The notes under the pieces: model-generated | Database searches by the model: none | What the model saw: only the letters and a program-made list of their open reading frames with translations | What the model was told of the DNA's origin: nothing | In this document: positions 38,310-52,625 of the stretch, piece by piece | Numbering within the stretch: the first letter of the stretch is position 1 | Layout: each line of letters opens with the position of its first letter | Position numbers and translations under genes: made by a program | Origin: Pholis gunnellus | Lineage: Eukaryota; Chordata; Actinopteri; Perciformes; Pholidae | Assembly (NCBI GenBank): GCA_910591455.2 | Contig: OU342819.1 | Span: forward strand, 12,002,906-12,066,905 | Length of the DNA stretch: 64,000 nt | Direction: 5' to 3'

Positions 38310-38583
38310 TGTGAGTGTGAGTGAGGGACACAGTGTGAAGATAGAAAGAGGTGGTACATGTGAGAGAGGGTCCAATTTTTTAAATTGCTCGTCCTCTAAT
38401 GTTGTTTGACTTTTCATCTTTAAACAAACCATTCATCTCACACCAGGTGACCTTTTTCAAGAATGACTAGTTTTCTGCTTAGTATCGCCTTTTGTTAGCC
38501 ATCATTATACCCTAATGCTTAAAATGTTACCTCCCCAACTCACTCCATCCCTGTCTGCTCCATTCATTGCTCATCACTCCGCC

Positions 38584-38584
38584 G

Positions 38585-38626
<42 letters not shown>

Positions 38627-38637
38627 TCACACACACA
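38584..38637. repeat. compound (CT)n(CA)n microsatellite
   Basis: A CT tract passes directly into a CA tract with one TC interruption. It abuts the interspersed repeat that follows. Confidence 0.92.
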
Positions 38638-38644
38638 GTTGCAT

Positions 38645-38892
38645 TTCCATCACTTTAGAGGACATTACATTGACTTACAGTCATTTCCTGGAGTCTTACC
38701 CTAACCATCACCATTACCAGCCTAATCCTAAATCCTAAACCTAAACCTTGCCTTACCGTAACCTTAAACCAAGTCTTGAGTCTAAAGATTTACGTTATGG
38801 GGACGTGCATTTAGTCCCCAAAAAGAAGACTAGTCCATACAATGTGACTGTGTAAACATGTTTATGTCCCCATAACATGAGTAATACACGCC
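38645..38892. repeat. percomorph interspersed repeat next to CA tracts
   Basis: The order GAGGACATTACATTGACTTA, TTTCCTGGAGTCTTACCC, TAACC/CCTAA-rich words, TATGGGGACGTGCATTTAG, TCCCCAAAAAGAAGACTAG and CCCATAACATGAGTAATAC matches a repeat I know as abundant in percomorph genomes and often flanked by CA tracts. Non-coding. Confidence 0.6.
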
Positions 38893-39619
38893 CACACACA
38901 CACCCACTCACACACACACTCACAGGCACCACATTCACCTCTCTGCCACCCTCTCCCTCTCCCGTGAGTGGACAGAAATGAAAGGATTATCAGGGAAAGG
39001 GTGTGCCGTTGTCATTAGAGATTGGACAAGTACTCTGTGCATGCTCCTGTCTGTTGCTCTCAAGGGGGCCCAGCACAGAGCAATAAGCAGAGAGAGTCTG
39101 TCCTTGTCCGTCCTGTAATTACATTAAAGCTCATGTAAATCTTGGCCAAAAGACAGGAGCCAAACGTCATCTGCTTCTTGGAAAAGAGATGTGTGTGTGT
39201 GCGCACGTGGGCACACATGTGTATGGTGTGTGTGCGCTAATTAATAAAGAGAAGTATAACTTTATGTTGACGCTTGCGTGGGTCCACACATACAGTGTGT
39301 GGGTGACTCTGAGGGCCGGTGACCTGGCATGTGTGTGTGTGCGTGTGTGTGTGTGTGTGTCTCTACATTTGGGTCACTCTGGCAGCATGTAATGTTTATG
39401 ATTCTGGCATGTGTGCATCCTTTTCCCACGGGTCAATGGTACTTAACACTTGTTCCCAGAGGACAGGTTGGTTGTTATGGCCACAGCTGGGATGTGTGGA
39501 GGCTCAGGCAGGTGCCACAGAAGAAGAATAATGGCCTTTCTTGCTTTATCTTTCTGTCTTTCTCACCATGACATGAATCTACACCTGCACACACACATTT
39601 TTCATTAATCTGACTCACT

Positions 39620-39691
<72 letters not shown>

Positions 39692-41690
39692 AAGCCAAAA
39701 ACACATGTAAACAAACATGCATATCCATTATGGCTGGTCAACAGAGGGCACCAGGGTGCTGTGCTGCCCTACCTAAGCTGGCTTTGAAAAATAATCGACT
39801 TAAGACCGGACAGCTTTCGCTATTACAATAATATGAGAATAGATGGATAATAACACATATTTCCAGTTTGTTGGAAATCCTTTTTCTCTGCACAAATCGT
39901 GTAGCTTATTTAGACACCTACTTGAATCTATTGCATCGTACATTGAGGCACAGCATTCTTCCTTCCTTTTATCCGAGATTCCCGACACATATGAAGGCAA
40001 GGTGAAATGTTCCAGCAGGTCACACAGCGGTGCACCCTGTAACCATCAGACAATAAGATGAAAAGTGAACTGTCAATTTTTTAGACTTCAAGGAACCTCT
40101 AAGTGTAATAGCTCGACTTTCCTCATGAGGCGTAAGTCTTTTGCACCAAAATGCAATATTTGTTAAATGTTACAGTTTTAACAAATGGGCATGATCTGTA
40201 AGTTGTACACAATGGAAGCAATTCCAACTAGCACGCATTTCCACATTCATGGTCTCTAGCTTTTGTCTTTGGGTTACACACACAGGTTTGCTTTTTAGGA
40301 AATCAAAACATGTCATTGTCTGTGCTGCTCGTCTGTCCTTCTCTAGAAAGAGAGGTTCAACGAAAGGAGCGATTAAACGGTTTCAATCCCACCGATAAGG
40401 ATCTTCATGGAGCACCTGTCGGAAGCACAGCCTTCACAGTTATTATTTTACAGAAATAGACTGATGGATGTAATACATTAAACCTTCCTTGAGCAATATC
40501 GCATGCTTTTGTGCTCATCCAGCTGCGAGGAAACCAACTGTCAGTTTGTGTTTTCCTTTTCCTCTTCCGGTGTGCGCCATTTAGATTTTACGGTTGTCAA
40601 ACATTGTAATTCTCTGTGTGTTGTTCAGTACTTTCCTGCTTTAACTGACTACACACCGAATGCGTGCACGAGGATTGTCTGAAGGTGTGACGATTGGGAT
40701 TTGTTGGCGGTAGTAGGCCCCCCAGCATGCATACATGCACACTGCAGCTCTCTGCTCCAGCATACTGTGATACACATCAGACCTTTGTCCATTTGCCGCA
40801 CGCTCATACTGGCTACCACTTCCCCATCCGTGATTGCTCGGGCCTGCTAGCAGAAAGCAGTTGGTGAGCCCATTGTGTGCCGAGAGCGATAACAACAGAC
40901 AGTAGAATCACAGATGTAGCCTACACACACACACACACACTCACACTCACACTCCCCTACCACACTCCCTAAGTGCCCATGCAGTAGCAGTGGTACACAT
41001 CTGTCATGCCCATCCAAAGCAAGCAATCATGCCACATGCGATTACAAAAGGCTGCATAATGATGATAGGAGATCATTTGCAACCAAACTCTATCTGCCGT
41101 GGCGCAGTCCTAATCTTTGTGCGTCTGTATATGCCTTTGTTTGTGCATGTGTGTGTGTGTGTCTTCACGGACGGCTAGGTGTTTCCCATGTTGTAGCAGT
41201 GAAATTGTATTTTGTCAGTGAAAAAAAAAGAAGCAGTGAGACCCAGGAGTGGGTTAAATTTTGTGTTGAACACTCTCAACTCTATTTGGCAAACAGACCC
41301 CAATCCACAACCCCAAACACACACTCCACACCAAAAAATCCACACACCCTCACTCAAACCATCACACACAGAAGTAGCTAAACGCTAAATGTTTCTCTCG
41401 GCTGCACTACATGTTGTAATGAGGCAATTTCTCTTTGGTTAGTACATCTCTAACCAAACCGTGTTATAGGCTATAGATCAGGAATTGTGGCTGTAACGAG
41501 TAGTAAGTGCTCCAGAGCCTGCGTCAGACTGCAGCTGATAGTCGGGGTGGGTTCCTGATTGGAGGGACCTGCGGCTGCCTGTCTGACTAATGAACTGTTA
41601 CTGTAAGGCGGGGAGCCTTTTTATTGCCTTCTTTATTGAAAGAAGAGGGTACACACACACATAGACACACACAGGCACACGCGTAAACAT
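38893..41690. other. intronic, no gene recognised
   Basis: Several TG/AC tracts, the longest at 39623-39690. No other structure identified. Confidence 0.5.
39623..39690. repeat. (CA)n microsatellite, about 68 bp
   Basis: CA tract with a single G interruption near its 3' end. Confidence 0.95.
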
Positions 41691-41694
41691 ATGT

Positions 41695-41725
<31 letters not shown>

Positions 41726-41729
<4 letters not shown>

Positions 41730-44700
41730 CATCCACAGGATGTGTTTTCCCTGAAATACTGTTATCTCACATGGTTTATTCGCCAAGGGCTTGATACGGG
41801 GCAACAAACCAGAGGCAGCTGATCTGATGACCTGGCAAGAAACTGCTGGAGCAGACTTGTTGGTAAATGGTGTGTTCAAAAGTAACACTGTAAGATACAA
41901 TTCCCAAGAGATGCAGGGCCCTTTAAAATCAAGTGTTGACGTTTTATTTTTATTGACAGGACGCCTATTCTGGTTAACCGGATGTGTGTGATTAGGTGTG
42001 AAGCTGGAGCAGCATGCTCAGTGATCTACAAGAAGGGGGAAACTTACAGATGTAATAGATGGCTCATGTCAAAATGCATAGATGCACTTTTGATCACATC
42101 TGAATTATTAAGCTTTAAAAAGAGCAACGTTGTCCAGTTGTTGGCACTTGAGCAGAATATAAGCAGGCAAATATCATTTGAACACTATTCAACAGATTGG
42201 AGCTCTGCTGTGGTAACAAATCGCTGGTGATGCTGTGTTCCTTTAGTTACATCTGGGCTTCACATCGATCAGCAGTCTGAAGCCGTGCCATTAAAGCACT
42301 GTCAGCTTGGGTCCATTTCATCAAATTTGCTGTTGTGTCACAAATAAATTACAACCTCAAGACAACAGGTCTCCACAATGCACAGTCAAGGAGGCAATCT
42401 GTATTCATAAATTCATTCCTTAACCATGGAATACATTCTGTATGACCTTGAGTTTACATTCTGTTAATAGAAATAAATGAGAGTCGAACGGACATTCCCA
42501 TTCATATCAGCATAGCGGGATGGTCAGAGCGGTTATTTGGAATTGTGACCGTTGTAGCACGCTGACTTCCCTATAAACTTAAACGGCTTACAGCAAGTCC
42601 CGGACTGCATGAGGTTAGCAAGTATTCGAAACACGAAATTTTAAAATTTTTATCTGACTTGTGAACATCAAAAACGCTGCCCATTAATTGCCATTTCCAT
42701 CTTCAAACATTACATCTGGAAATCTTGGATCGTAATTGACATGTTGAATAGAGACTGAGGGGATATATTTAGCATAATCTAAATAATCCTCATCTCAGAC
42801 AGTTTTATCTGGTGATAGCACTATTTACATGATTACTTTCATGACTCCATCCAAATGCACAACTGTCTTTGCCAGAAAGCAGCTCCTCTGTTCATGAAGC
42901 CTGACTGTGTGTATTGATTTAATGGCTAAAAACAGGGTGATGGCAGAACGCCTCTTTTATTCTTCTTGATGCCACGCCCTCTTTTCTGCTTCTAAAAAAG
43001 CTCGTTGACAATATGATCCAACTGCACCTGAATTTCGTCTCTTGCATACTGTCAGTTAAATCATATTTTCACTCGATTTTTTCCATAATGTGATGTTTCA
43101 TGGCCACAGTGGGATGCTTGAGGAATGCACTCTTGGGGTTTTCACCGCTGCTGCCAAAAGACACTGGCCGCCACTTCCTCTGCCAGCCATCTTTCATTGA
43201 ATCCTTTCGTTATACTTGAAATTCCAAGGTAAAAGAGCATCTGGGGAATTCGCCCCCTATTCAGCCACTTCAACACACTATACAAGATAGATAAAGCAAT
43301 TAAATCACCAAACTAATGTATACAGTGTATTGAGCTCTCGCAGTGACAAGAGAGTGATGGGCAGTTTGTGTGTTCAAATGGCAGCTTGTGTTTAGGAGGA
43401 GCCCCATTTTACAGTATAGCAAGAGCATCCCCGCCATGTATCATTCCTGTTTTTCGTACCGTGTTGGTTATTGGGCTTTCTTTAGGTTTTATTGCCTCAG
43501 TTGTCTGTGATTGATGTGCCCAATGAACGTGGAGCGCTGGTTGGGCTGATGACATCCCAAGCTGTGAGAAGGAACGATGCATATCACGTTAATTCAATAG
43601 AAAGCAGTTGGATAGTGAGTGAGATTTCATTATCCCACGTAAAGCAGATCATTCCAAGGGCCATCTGGACGGATGGAGGACATTACTCCTAAGGCGTATT
43701 CATATCAACATTTATATTCACATAGACGGAGCTATTGCAACCCTGTGCTGATGTAATTGTCAACAAGCTGTCTATTGGCCAGTATGGTGTCAGGCTAGGT
43801 GTTTCCGATTCGACGGAAAGGACACTGATGAAGGTCCTCGCCACTGTGATGTTCTTGGTGTTGCAGTCGTTTTTAGAGTGTAAAGTTTGTTAGCATTAAG
43901 CATCTGCCAAACGACCCGAATGCTAATTTTAAATGTCCAGTCCCTGCCAGGGATTTCAGCTCCATTTTACAGGCTCTTTAAAAGGGAAAAAAAAACAACT
44001 CTTTTCCACACTGAGCTACAGTCCATGTTCCACTAATTACTACCCTTATTAGTATTCTAGTGGAACATTAGCAATTAGCATGGCCATTAAAAACATAAAG
44101 GTCTCCTGTGGGGGAAAATGGAAAAGAAAAGCAAAATGTATGTTTTAAGCCATTTTAACATGGCTGTGTTAGCGCAATTGCGTTTTCACCTTTCGGCCTT
44201 GGCAGACAAATGTGCAAAGGGTCCGTTGGCGATGCAGTGCCTTCTAATGTATGTAAATTGTGTGGAAAGAGGACATCAATTAGAGTTGGTGGTGTGCACA
44301 CGCTGTGCATTTATTCATGAGGTTGGTAAACCTGCTAATTGTATGTACCTGAAACATCCATCGTGGATGTTCACGGGATGAATGTAAACATAACTAATGA
44401 CACGGACGCACATGATCTGTCTCATGCAGTGTCGAAGCTGTGATCACAGAACCTGACACTCAGTCCTCACACAAAGGTACGCAGACGGGATGAGTGTGTG
44501 TTTTCGTGTGCTCAGAGACATCCTCTGAACTTAAAAAAAGAAGGAAGGCACACAATCCCGGGGATGTTGACATGAATATTTAGGTAGCATACTAAACAGT
44601 TCTCCAGCGCTGACCTGTTGCTGGATGTATTCTTATTGAATAAATGAACATGCCTCATATTTACCAGATCACTGCTTTTAAGATGTATGAATCAGAATTA

Positions 44701-47289
44701 AACATGGTCCCTGGCGGTTGTTGGCAGCCTCCCTCTACATAAATATTATCCGTATGCCCCGACTCTGTGCTGCTCTCTGCTCTGTTGACTTGCTCTTACT
44801 CACAGGGGATCTTCTATTGATTTCTAGAAGGCCTTCATGCCGACTTCTTCTGCTCACTGGAATCCCATTTTCAGGAAAGGGCCTTCTGTCTCTCATTGTG
44901 TGCAGCATCCTATCCGGTCTGTTCTGTGTCTCTCTTAAAGTAAACAATCATTTGGCTCCCTTTTCTAGCTTTTCTTATTATTTTCTATTTTAGGCCCACT
45001 GGGGATTTCCAACTATTGGTAAAATATTGTTTTAAATGTTGCTGTATTAAATTGTGTTTGTCTGCAAATTTGTTTCACCCACTCACGCCGTCAGTGACGT
45101 TGCAAAGACGGGGGAATCAGTGTTGGCTTGGTTGTTCCTCAAGGCAGAATGTGTGGCAACGACGGCAAGGGGACCGCAGGGTTACGACCATTCTGCTTCC
45201 TTTGATAGAGGGCAAATGTAAATGTCAGCGACGTCTGAAACAGAAAAGGTCTTCTACTCCCTGATGCTACACCGTATAAGCTGTGACAGATGGAAGTAGC
45301 ATTGCAAGCTAGAATTTATGGAGCTAAGAGGAAGATAATTATAGTCGAGAAGAAAAGAGAAAATGAGGAATATTGGAATGAGGCTAATACAGGCAGGAGT
45401 AGTAATATAATTGTACTGCTCGTAACATACAGTATTCCTTTGTGTTAATTAGCTAGTTATATTTTACTCTCTCATTACCAGAAAAACAGTGGATGTTATA
45501 TTCAAATTTAGAATATTTTACCAAAGTTCAAAGAGCTGATCTATTAGAGATGTCTTTAGGTGCTTTGAGACTATGTGACTATTCTTCATCAAAACCATCG
45601 ATGTTTTAAATCAAGTGAAAATCCTGCAAAACTACTCTGATCCTATTTGCTGAAAGCATTGATTTCTATGCAAATCTTCTATTGACTGAACTCTTTGTTT
45701 ATCAGTCACAGTTTGCCTGGAAAGCCTAACTTCAGATGCACTGCTAAAAATCAACAAAGAAGGACAACAATATTTTGCTGATCATAGCTTCCGAAAAAGT
45801 CAATAATTTATCATCCGTTTTGTCATGGGTCTCTGGGTGTTTACAGAGATCCAGAGATCTAAATTTGTTTTCTTATAATACACAATGACAAAACTGAAGA
45901 AGAAAAATATTCAATATCCAGTGCATATCTCCCAAATCACTGAGGAACTACAGCTCACCGGTCTGAACATATTAGAAAAGAAGGCTTTGGCAGAAGTGTC
46001 TTGTCACATGTCACAGCTTCCTCCCTCCTCAACAAAGGCAGACCAAGAATAATGTTAGTACCTATTTAATTCGTTTATTCATGAGGGTAATTTAAATATT
46101 AACGCAGCTGGTTAGACACTGGAGACCAAATGTCTTCGTTGCTCAGATCTCTCTCAACTCACCAAGGAACTGATATTTTATTTACACATAGATTCCATCC
46201 CTCACATCATAATGGAAGTGCGTCACAAAGGTCCGTGGGCATTTATTTGTTTTTTACTTTGGTGGATATGCGGCGAATCTGTTGATAATATACACGTTTG
46301 TACTGTTTAGAAATTACAAGTCAAAGATATCTGACATTTTCTTTATTGGAGTACACAGAAATAATAAAATAATACGCTTTTGGTGGAGCAATAAGCAGAA
46401 AAACACAGGAGAGAAGAGAGAAAAGGATGCCAAAAAGGGTAAAGAGAAAAGAGCATTTGGGAAAGGGAGGAGGAAATCACAGCTAGACGACGGCTGGATG
46501 GGAATGGTGCAAACACAACCAGGCATGTTTACCCCCTTTTAATGATGTGAGAGCGGTGCTGGGAAAAGGTGTGTGTGTGTGTGTGTACATCTCTGCTTCT
46601 GTGAACACGGTTTGATCTGCACATACCTAGCCCACCCTTCTTCTTCTGTTTCACGTGCGTGGTTGTGTGCATGTGCGTGCCTCCATTTGGGGTTGCTGGC
46701 TGGGGAGCGAGAAGGAACATGACGTGTGCCACGCTTGTAGCGGGGTGTTCTCCGACAGTCTGGGGGGGGGGGGAACAGGCCTAGCAGAGGATTGTGGGGC
46801 GGGGGGGGGGGGGGTGCTGGGAGGCTATGTGCTGCTACTGTCACATGTCGCGCTTGGCACAGTAGCGGGCGAGTGGCAGGCGGGCGAGGAAAACACCACC
46901 CACCGGGAACTGTGGGTGTGGGGGCTGGGTGAGCAGGAACGCTCCTTCCTCGGGCTTTTATCAAAGGGAAAAAATAAAACGCAGAGAGATAGATCTGCCA
47001 CCAACAATCAGAGTAGTAAGCACACAGTTTGCGTGTGCCACAGAGCGAGAGAGAGAAAGAGATTTACATTCGTACTCTACATATGTACTGTTTATGTGTA
47101 ATCTATAGTGACAATGACAAACCCGTTGTTCACCTTTTCTGCAGATGTATGAAAAGAATTCCAAAATGTAGTGAAATCAGGTGTGTGTTAACATCACTGA
47201 GATTACAACTGGATCGGGGCTCTTCACACTATCTCAAGCGGTCGGATCGAACTGTGAGCTTCATGCAGCTCCACAATAGAACGTTAACA
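41726..47289. other. intronic, no gene recognised
   Basis: AT-rich DNA with only short random open frames. Two G homopolymers (about 46764-46774 and 46801-46814) lie in a GC-richer part at 46660-46960. No repeat family was recognised. Confidence 0.5.
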
Positions 47290-47515
47290 GTCCTGAAGCC
47301 ACTCCTGCATTGTTTTGGTTGAGTACAGTAAGTTGTTGTACGACTGAAAATGAATCATCACCAGTCTGAGGTCACGTGCGCTCTGACGCAGGTCCCTTGA
47401 CAAGAACTCAATCAAGACCAAGTCCTGACTCGCTGCTGCTAAAAATCGTCCACATAGCACGATGCTGCCATAACCATGCTTCACTGTAGGGACGGTACAG
47501 TATTAGCTAGTTGAT
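47290..47515 (-). pseudogene. Tc1/mariner transposase relic
   Basis: On the minus strand a short frame (47284-47484) reads KHGYGSIVLCGRFLAA near its start and SARDLRLVMIHFQ and QEWLQD later. This follows the Tc1 transposase order VKHGGGSIM-LWGCF, SARDLRLG and EWLQ. The + strand phrase CCATGCTTCACTGTAGGGA is also the usual antisense text of fish Tc1 elements. The middle, including the second catalytic-Asp segment, is altered or deleted. Inverted terminal repeats were not found, so it is a decayed internal fragment. Confidence 0.8.
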
Positions 47516-47934
47516 ACGCAGCATCAGCTTATTTTTGTCAGCTGTGTCCCGCCCATTAACCAGCCTCCGCCAATTGCAAGGCGAGCAGGGCCACAACTTG
47601 TTAGCGTGAGAGCCGCCTAGCTTTTGCATAGGCTAGAAAGACACAATAGCTAACGATAATAGCTCTATAAATATATGTATGTTAAACTGGCGCATGTTTT
47701 ATTACACAGACTTGTGATTCTTGTTTTCTGAGCCTGCGGCTCCGCGACATCTTCACTCAGAGATTCTGTCAAGAACAGCTTCGATCGTGACGTCACATCC
47801 CCTTTTTATAGCATCAAATAACAAATTAAAACTGAACTCTTGAACACACATCGGCGTGATAACAACGACCGTAAATGACAAAAAACATCTTTGGAGAAAA
47901 AACTATTTAGCTTGTACTTTGATTTTTTAGTTAT
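47516..47934. other. intronic, no gene recognised
   Basis: No coding frame. The patch 47700-47800 has several CpG and a TGACGTCA palindrome at about 47789-47796, a perfect CRE-type word, without other promoter evidence. Confidence 0.4.
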
Positions 47935-48042
47935 CGCTCATGTACCATCCGCGAACATGGCGGAGGGGGATTTATGACGTATACTGCAGCCGGAGACTTT
48001 TGGGGAGCTTTCATGTCGTCCATCTTTATATACAATCTCTTC
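47935..48042 (+). repeat. percomorph short interspersed repeat
   Basis: Contains ACATGGCGGAGGGGGATTT, ATGACGTATACTGCAGCC, CTTTTGGGGAGCTTTCATG and TCGTCCATCTTTATATACA in that order, which I recognise as a frequent short repeat in percomorph genomes. Boundaries approximate; family not assigned. Confidence 0.55.
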
Positions 48043-48371
48043 ACTTTGCATTCAAGCTAAAGTTCAGTTTTTGGCTCTGAAGGCCAGAGACTTTCCTTGA
48101 AATGTCCTTTTAGTGTCTTTTGGGAAAATGGATTAGCTTCCTAGCTATTCTACTGAAATGGTGGGTTGAATGGAGCACTGCAAAGATGGTGGTTCTGGTT
48201 ATCCCGTCTCTGCAGGGGAATGCAGAAACTGTTACAGTTGTCATTGAATGTTCAGTCACTTCCCTCTCGAAGGCCCATCTCGCTTACTTACTGAGGTGAG
48301 CTGGACAGGTAGCTCCACATCTTAGTCCCTGAAAATATTCTTTTTGACATGAAAGCAGCCAATTTGGAACT

Positions 48372-48700
48372 ATTAAAGGATAGGTCTGGTGTTGTTCTGT
48401 AATTTTCTTGAAAAGATCACCAGCAAATTAATTCTACTAAAAAATAAACTATATATCTGTGACCAGTAAGCATATTGAGAGACAGACTTATGCGTTTTGG
48501 TCTTTTAGCTGGTTCATTTGATTATAAGAAATATATAGATATTTATATGAGTATGTAAAGAGCTTTTTTTATGTAATTCATCACAGTGGAACCTTTGAAA
48601 TGCTCTGGTGGGGCCGTTTTGAGAGGTGCGAGCCTTTCTAAGGGATGTCCAGTCTAATTTAGATCAAGAGACATCTCAAGTAAGATCAAAGGAAACCACA
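48372..48700. repeat. probable percomorph interspersed repeat
   Basis: Phrases AAAGGATAGGTCTGGTGTTG, GACCAGTAAGCATATTGAG, TTTAGCTGGTTCATTTGAT and CTGGTGGGGCCGTTTTGAG occur in the order I associate with a common non-coding repeat of these fishes. The copy is diverged. Confidence 0.45.
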
Positions 48701-48907
48701 TCTAGGCTCAGTGTCACAGAAAAGGGGGAATACATTCAGTATGTAAATGAATTATTTCTGCATTTCAGATTCAGGTGAGAAATATGTAAACGTGTATTAT
48801 AAATGTAGAGCAAGAGAGATGAGCAGAGAGACACGACGGGATTAGGAAAAGATAGATTAAAAAAGGTGGGAAGCTTTTTATTTGTATTCTCCAGAGGAAA
48901 CAAGGCG

Positions 48908-48945
<38 letters not shown>

Positions 48946-51900
48946 ATGTGTGTTCATGCTCCATTCAATGTAATGTTGCATTGACAGTGACTGTGTGGCA
49001 TACAGAAACACTGACAGGCTTCCAATAGAAACGCCTGTATTGTTTAAACCATGAACATGCAGACTTGCCACACTGCCCACATTTATTTAAGACCACCGTT
49101 TCCCCCCCCACCACCCTTCGTACCTGCTGTTTTGATCCTCAAGCAACCAGCAATCTACACCTCCACACTTGTATTACAACATCCCTCATTCCCTCTTTAA
49201 TTTCTTCCTCCCCATCACTCCTTCCTCTCGTTTACGACACCTCTTCCCTCTGCTTGGTTGTGATGGATGTCTGCTGTGTGCAGCGTACGGCGGCCTGGAG
49301 GAAATATTCTGTCAAGCATCATCATTATGCGCCCAAGGACGCCTGTGTTTAAGCCAAGGACCCTGGTGCTGTCATGTCCCCTGATTATTGTGTAACAGAT
49401 TGATTAACCCCTCGAGTGGAAGCAACCCTTTTCATCACGGTGGCAGGCCGCCACCACTCTCCGGGGTGTCGCTTTGTAAATATTTGTCTCTCTCACTCCA
49501 TTTAAATTGTTGCACTATTGATTAACATATCCACAAAATCATTGCCTTTAAGGTAACGCCTCTTTTATTCATATGTGTCCCTCACAGCTACAGGGGATGA
49601 TGGTATAAATAGGCGTGCCCGTATAAGTGCGTATGTGTGACAAGCAGACTGAGGAATTTCTGTAAACTACTGCACGCATTATTTACTGAGCAATAAATGC
49701 TAAATGTGTATGAAAAATATTGTTTATTTAAGCGAGGGGCAGGCAAACTTGCCACGCAGAATCTTGCGTAAGTGTGCAAGAACTTATTACTTTATACTTT
49801 ATTATATATTGGAGTTTTAAACTGTGATGTGTAGATGTTGTGTCATAATTAAACGTAATATTGATATGGCACCCTGATTAACAAGAACATTTAAAAATGG
49901 CACTTTTTAATTTTATTTAAGGAATAAATTTAAGCTGTAAATCTAATATTGATAATTATTTAAAACCCTTTACCACACTTTTTAAACAGTTGTGAATCAT
50001 TACATACACACAGACAAAACGTAGGACGTAATAAATAGTTGCATAACACAGTATGAATAGGTCAATTAATGCCCAAAAATTACCTTCAATTAAGTTTATC
50101 ATTTATATGAATAATAGTACATTTACAGCAAATAGAGTCCAAAGTCTGGAGTCAACAAATATAGAATTATAATTGAATTGAATAATAAGCAAGGATTAAA
50201 TAGAGGGTATTTGTTTGCACACGGAAAAATCACACAATATCCCCCAAAAATGTATGATTGCGTTATTTTAATCCGCTAGCGGAGGAAGATTTGTTGTTGC
50301 TTGTTGCATGTCTGCACTCCTGTGCCAGGATTGGAAAGGGAGGAGAAAAAGAGATTTCTTGGATTTAATCTGCTTCTAACTTTCTCTGAACGGAACATTA
50401 AACTGCTCGGCAAAGACTGATTGAGAGTCATTCTCCATCTAATCTGCTGATTTGTCCCTTGGCGAGATTAAGGGTTATGGTTTAGAATGACAGAGAGAGA
50501 GAGAGAGAGAGAGAATAGCTGAAGAGATGAGATGACGGAATAGCGTGAATAGAGACAAGAAGGCAGGCAGGGAGGAGGGAGCAAAGGGGAGTGGATTAGA
50601 AGAGAATGAGGAGGGGAGAGAATTGTGCAGACACATTGAGGAGATAGAAAAAAAAAATGCTACAAAACACAAGAAAGTAGAGGCTTGTTCTTTCATGATT
50701 GTCAAGTAAAATCTACGAGGTTGTGCCCATATTAGGCAGGATTTTGGTAACGATGGACAAGCCTGTTGGGTTGGTTGAGGTCGCAACGTCCCGCTCTGTT
50801 TAATGAAGCTGTTGACAACACGTTCACTCGTGACTTAATTCTACAGGCTAAAACTACTCGGCTTATATTGTCGTAAACAGCAGCTTTGCACATTAGTGCT
50901 GCTGCAGTTGGTAGTGACGGCAGACCGTAGAAGCTGGTATATTTAAAATATGTTTAGGGGGGGGGGGGGGGGGTTCTCTCTTATTGTGCCACTGAAGAAA
51001 CTAATGTCTCAACCCATTGTATGAACTACGTACTAGCACGTCTAGTTTCATCCTGAAAATCGCAAAGTCAGCGACAGTTTTGACGTCTGAACTTCAATTG
51101 AGGGTCTTTAAATTACAACAACACCTCTTCCTGTTTCATCACTTATCCCTAGGCTGAACAGCTCAGAGTAGATTTTAAATTCACGCACCTCTTCCGTGCT
51201 TTCAAATCCACACAGTGTGATGAACGACTCTATTTTTCATGGGGGTGTCAGAGGGACTTTCTTGACACAAACATACCATGAAAGGATATTCCCGGGGTTT
51301 TCTCCCCCGGGGGATCTGTAGCTGTAAGAACAAGGGTCTCCCCCCTCCTCACTTGACAGTCTTATTTGTCTTCCCTGGTCAAGCCTATTCATTTGGCTCA
51401 CAACTGCCACAAGTATACAGTAGTGGTACCGTTTATTTATAGCTCCGATTCAAAGCTCATTCTTCTGCCTGGCTAGCAGTGCTTGCGTGCAGCACAGTGT
51501 AAATATAGCATCTCTTCTGTTTCGCCCTCGCCTTTTTACATCATTTTCTCAATCTCTGTATTCGTATTCTTTACTTTACCACTTGAGTGTGTGTGCATGC
51601 ACACATAAACAGGCATACACATCTGTACACAACCACACTCTTCAGTTCTCGCCTCTGTAAAAGCTCTAATTGGGCTTTTCTTTTACATTCCCTGTCAAAT
51701 AATACCTTTATATGCACATAATGTCAGTGGCTCCCTTTGCCTTCACTTGACTTCCTCTTTCATCTAAACCCATGTGTGTGTTTACAGAACATACATAGGA
51801 TGCTCTCTCTCCACACAATATGCTGGATTTGCAAATTGCAGCATGCATGAAAACATGAATAATAGAAATGTGTACGTTTTCTCCCCTATCTCTCTCCAGC

Positions 51901-52623
51901 ATGGCTGTTTGAAGCAAGGCTAATATGATGTGTTTTTAACCTGCAGGGCTAACTGAGAGGAATGCTCTAATGAGCTGGGATTGCTACTAAAGTGTGTATT
52001 GTTGTGTGTGCCTGCACTCATACATGTGTGTGTGTGTGTATTAAGGACAGTAGACTATCTCTCCTGCAGTGCTTAAGCATGACGGTTATCAGGAGGGAGG
52101 GAGGCGAGTTTGTTTCTCCCAAGCTTTAGTCCCAAGTTTCATTAATTCGGTCAGTATCCCAGAGCCACGTAGAGGGGGACAAAAAAAAAGAGTCAAAAAA
52201 GTCAAAAATAAAGACAGAGGAACAGTTTAAAAGATCGTACACGCACCTGAACCCAGCCAAAGGGGCCCTTTTCTTGCAGCTGAGACCGTAGTTGTAGCAC
52301 AAACACACACACACACTCCTCGCCCACGCTGCTCAAACTCCCAGCAAGCAGGACCCCATTCCACACCAGTAGCTAAAAAGACGGGGAGCGCAGCTGACAC
52401 TTGTGCCGAGGAGAGAGGAAGAGCGAACACATCCAGCTCCCCCTTCCTCTCTCCTCCCCTTCCAGGTGCTGCTGCTGCTGCTTTTAGAGTCCAGGCTCCT
52501 TCTGCAAGGCATTTAACATTTCATAGCAGTAATGCATGGCCCTCTCCCGGGCTTAGAGTCATAGCACTGGTTTATTCATCACACCTGACCAACTTAGCTG
52601 GAAGAGGAGAGTCAGATTTGAGG

Positions 52624-52625
<2 letters not shown>
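48701..52625. other. intronic, no gene recognised
   Basis: Contains a TG tract at 48909-48935, a GA tract at about 50489-50513 and a 17-base G run at 50957-50973. The stretch 49780-50240 is markedly AT-rich. No open frame of note. Confidence 0.5.

Noticed and set aside
46539..47101. Overlapping open frames of 141 (minus) and 148 (plus) codons.
   Set aside because: They sit on a GC-rich patch with two G homopolymers, are Pro/Gly low-complexity, and show no domain or splice evidence.
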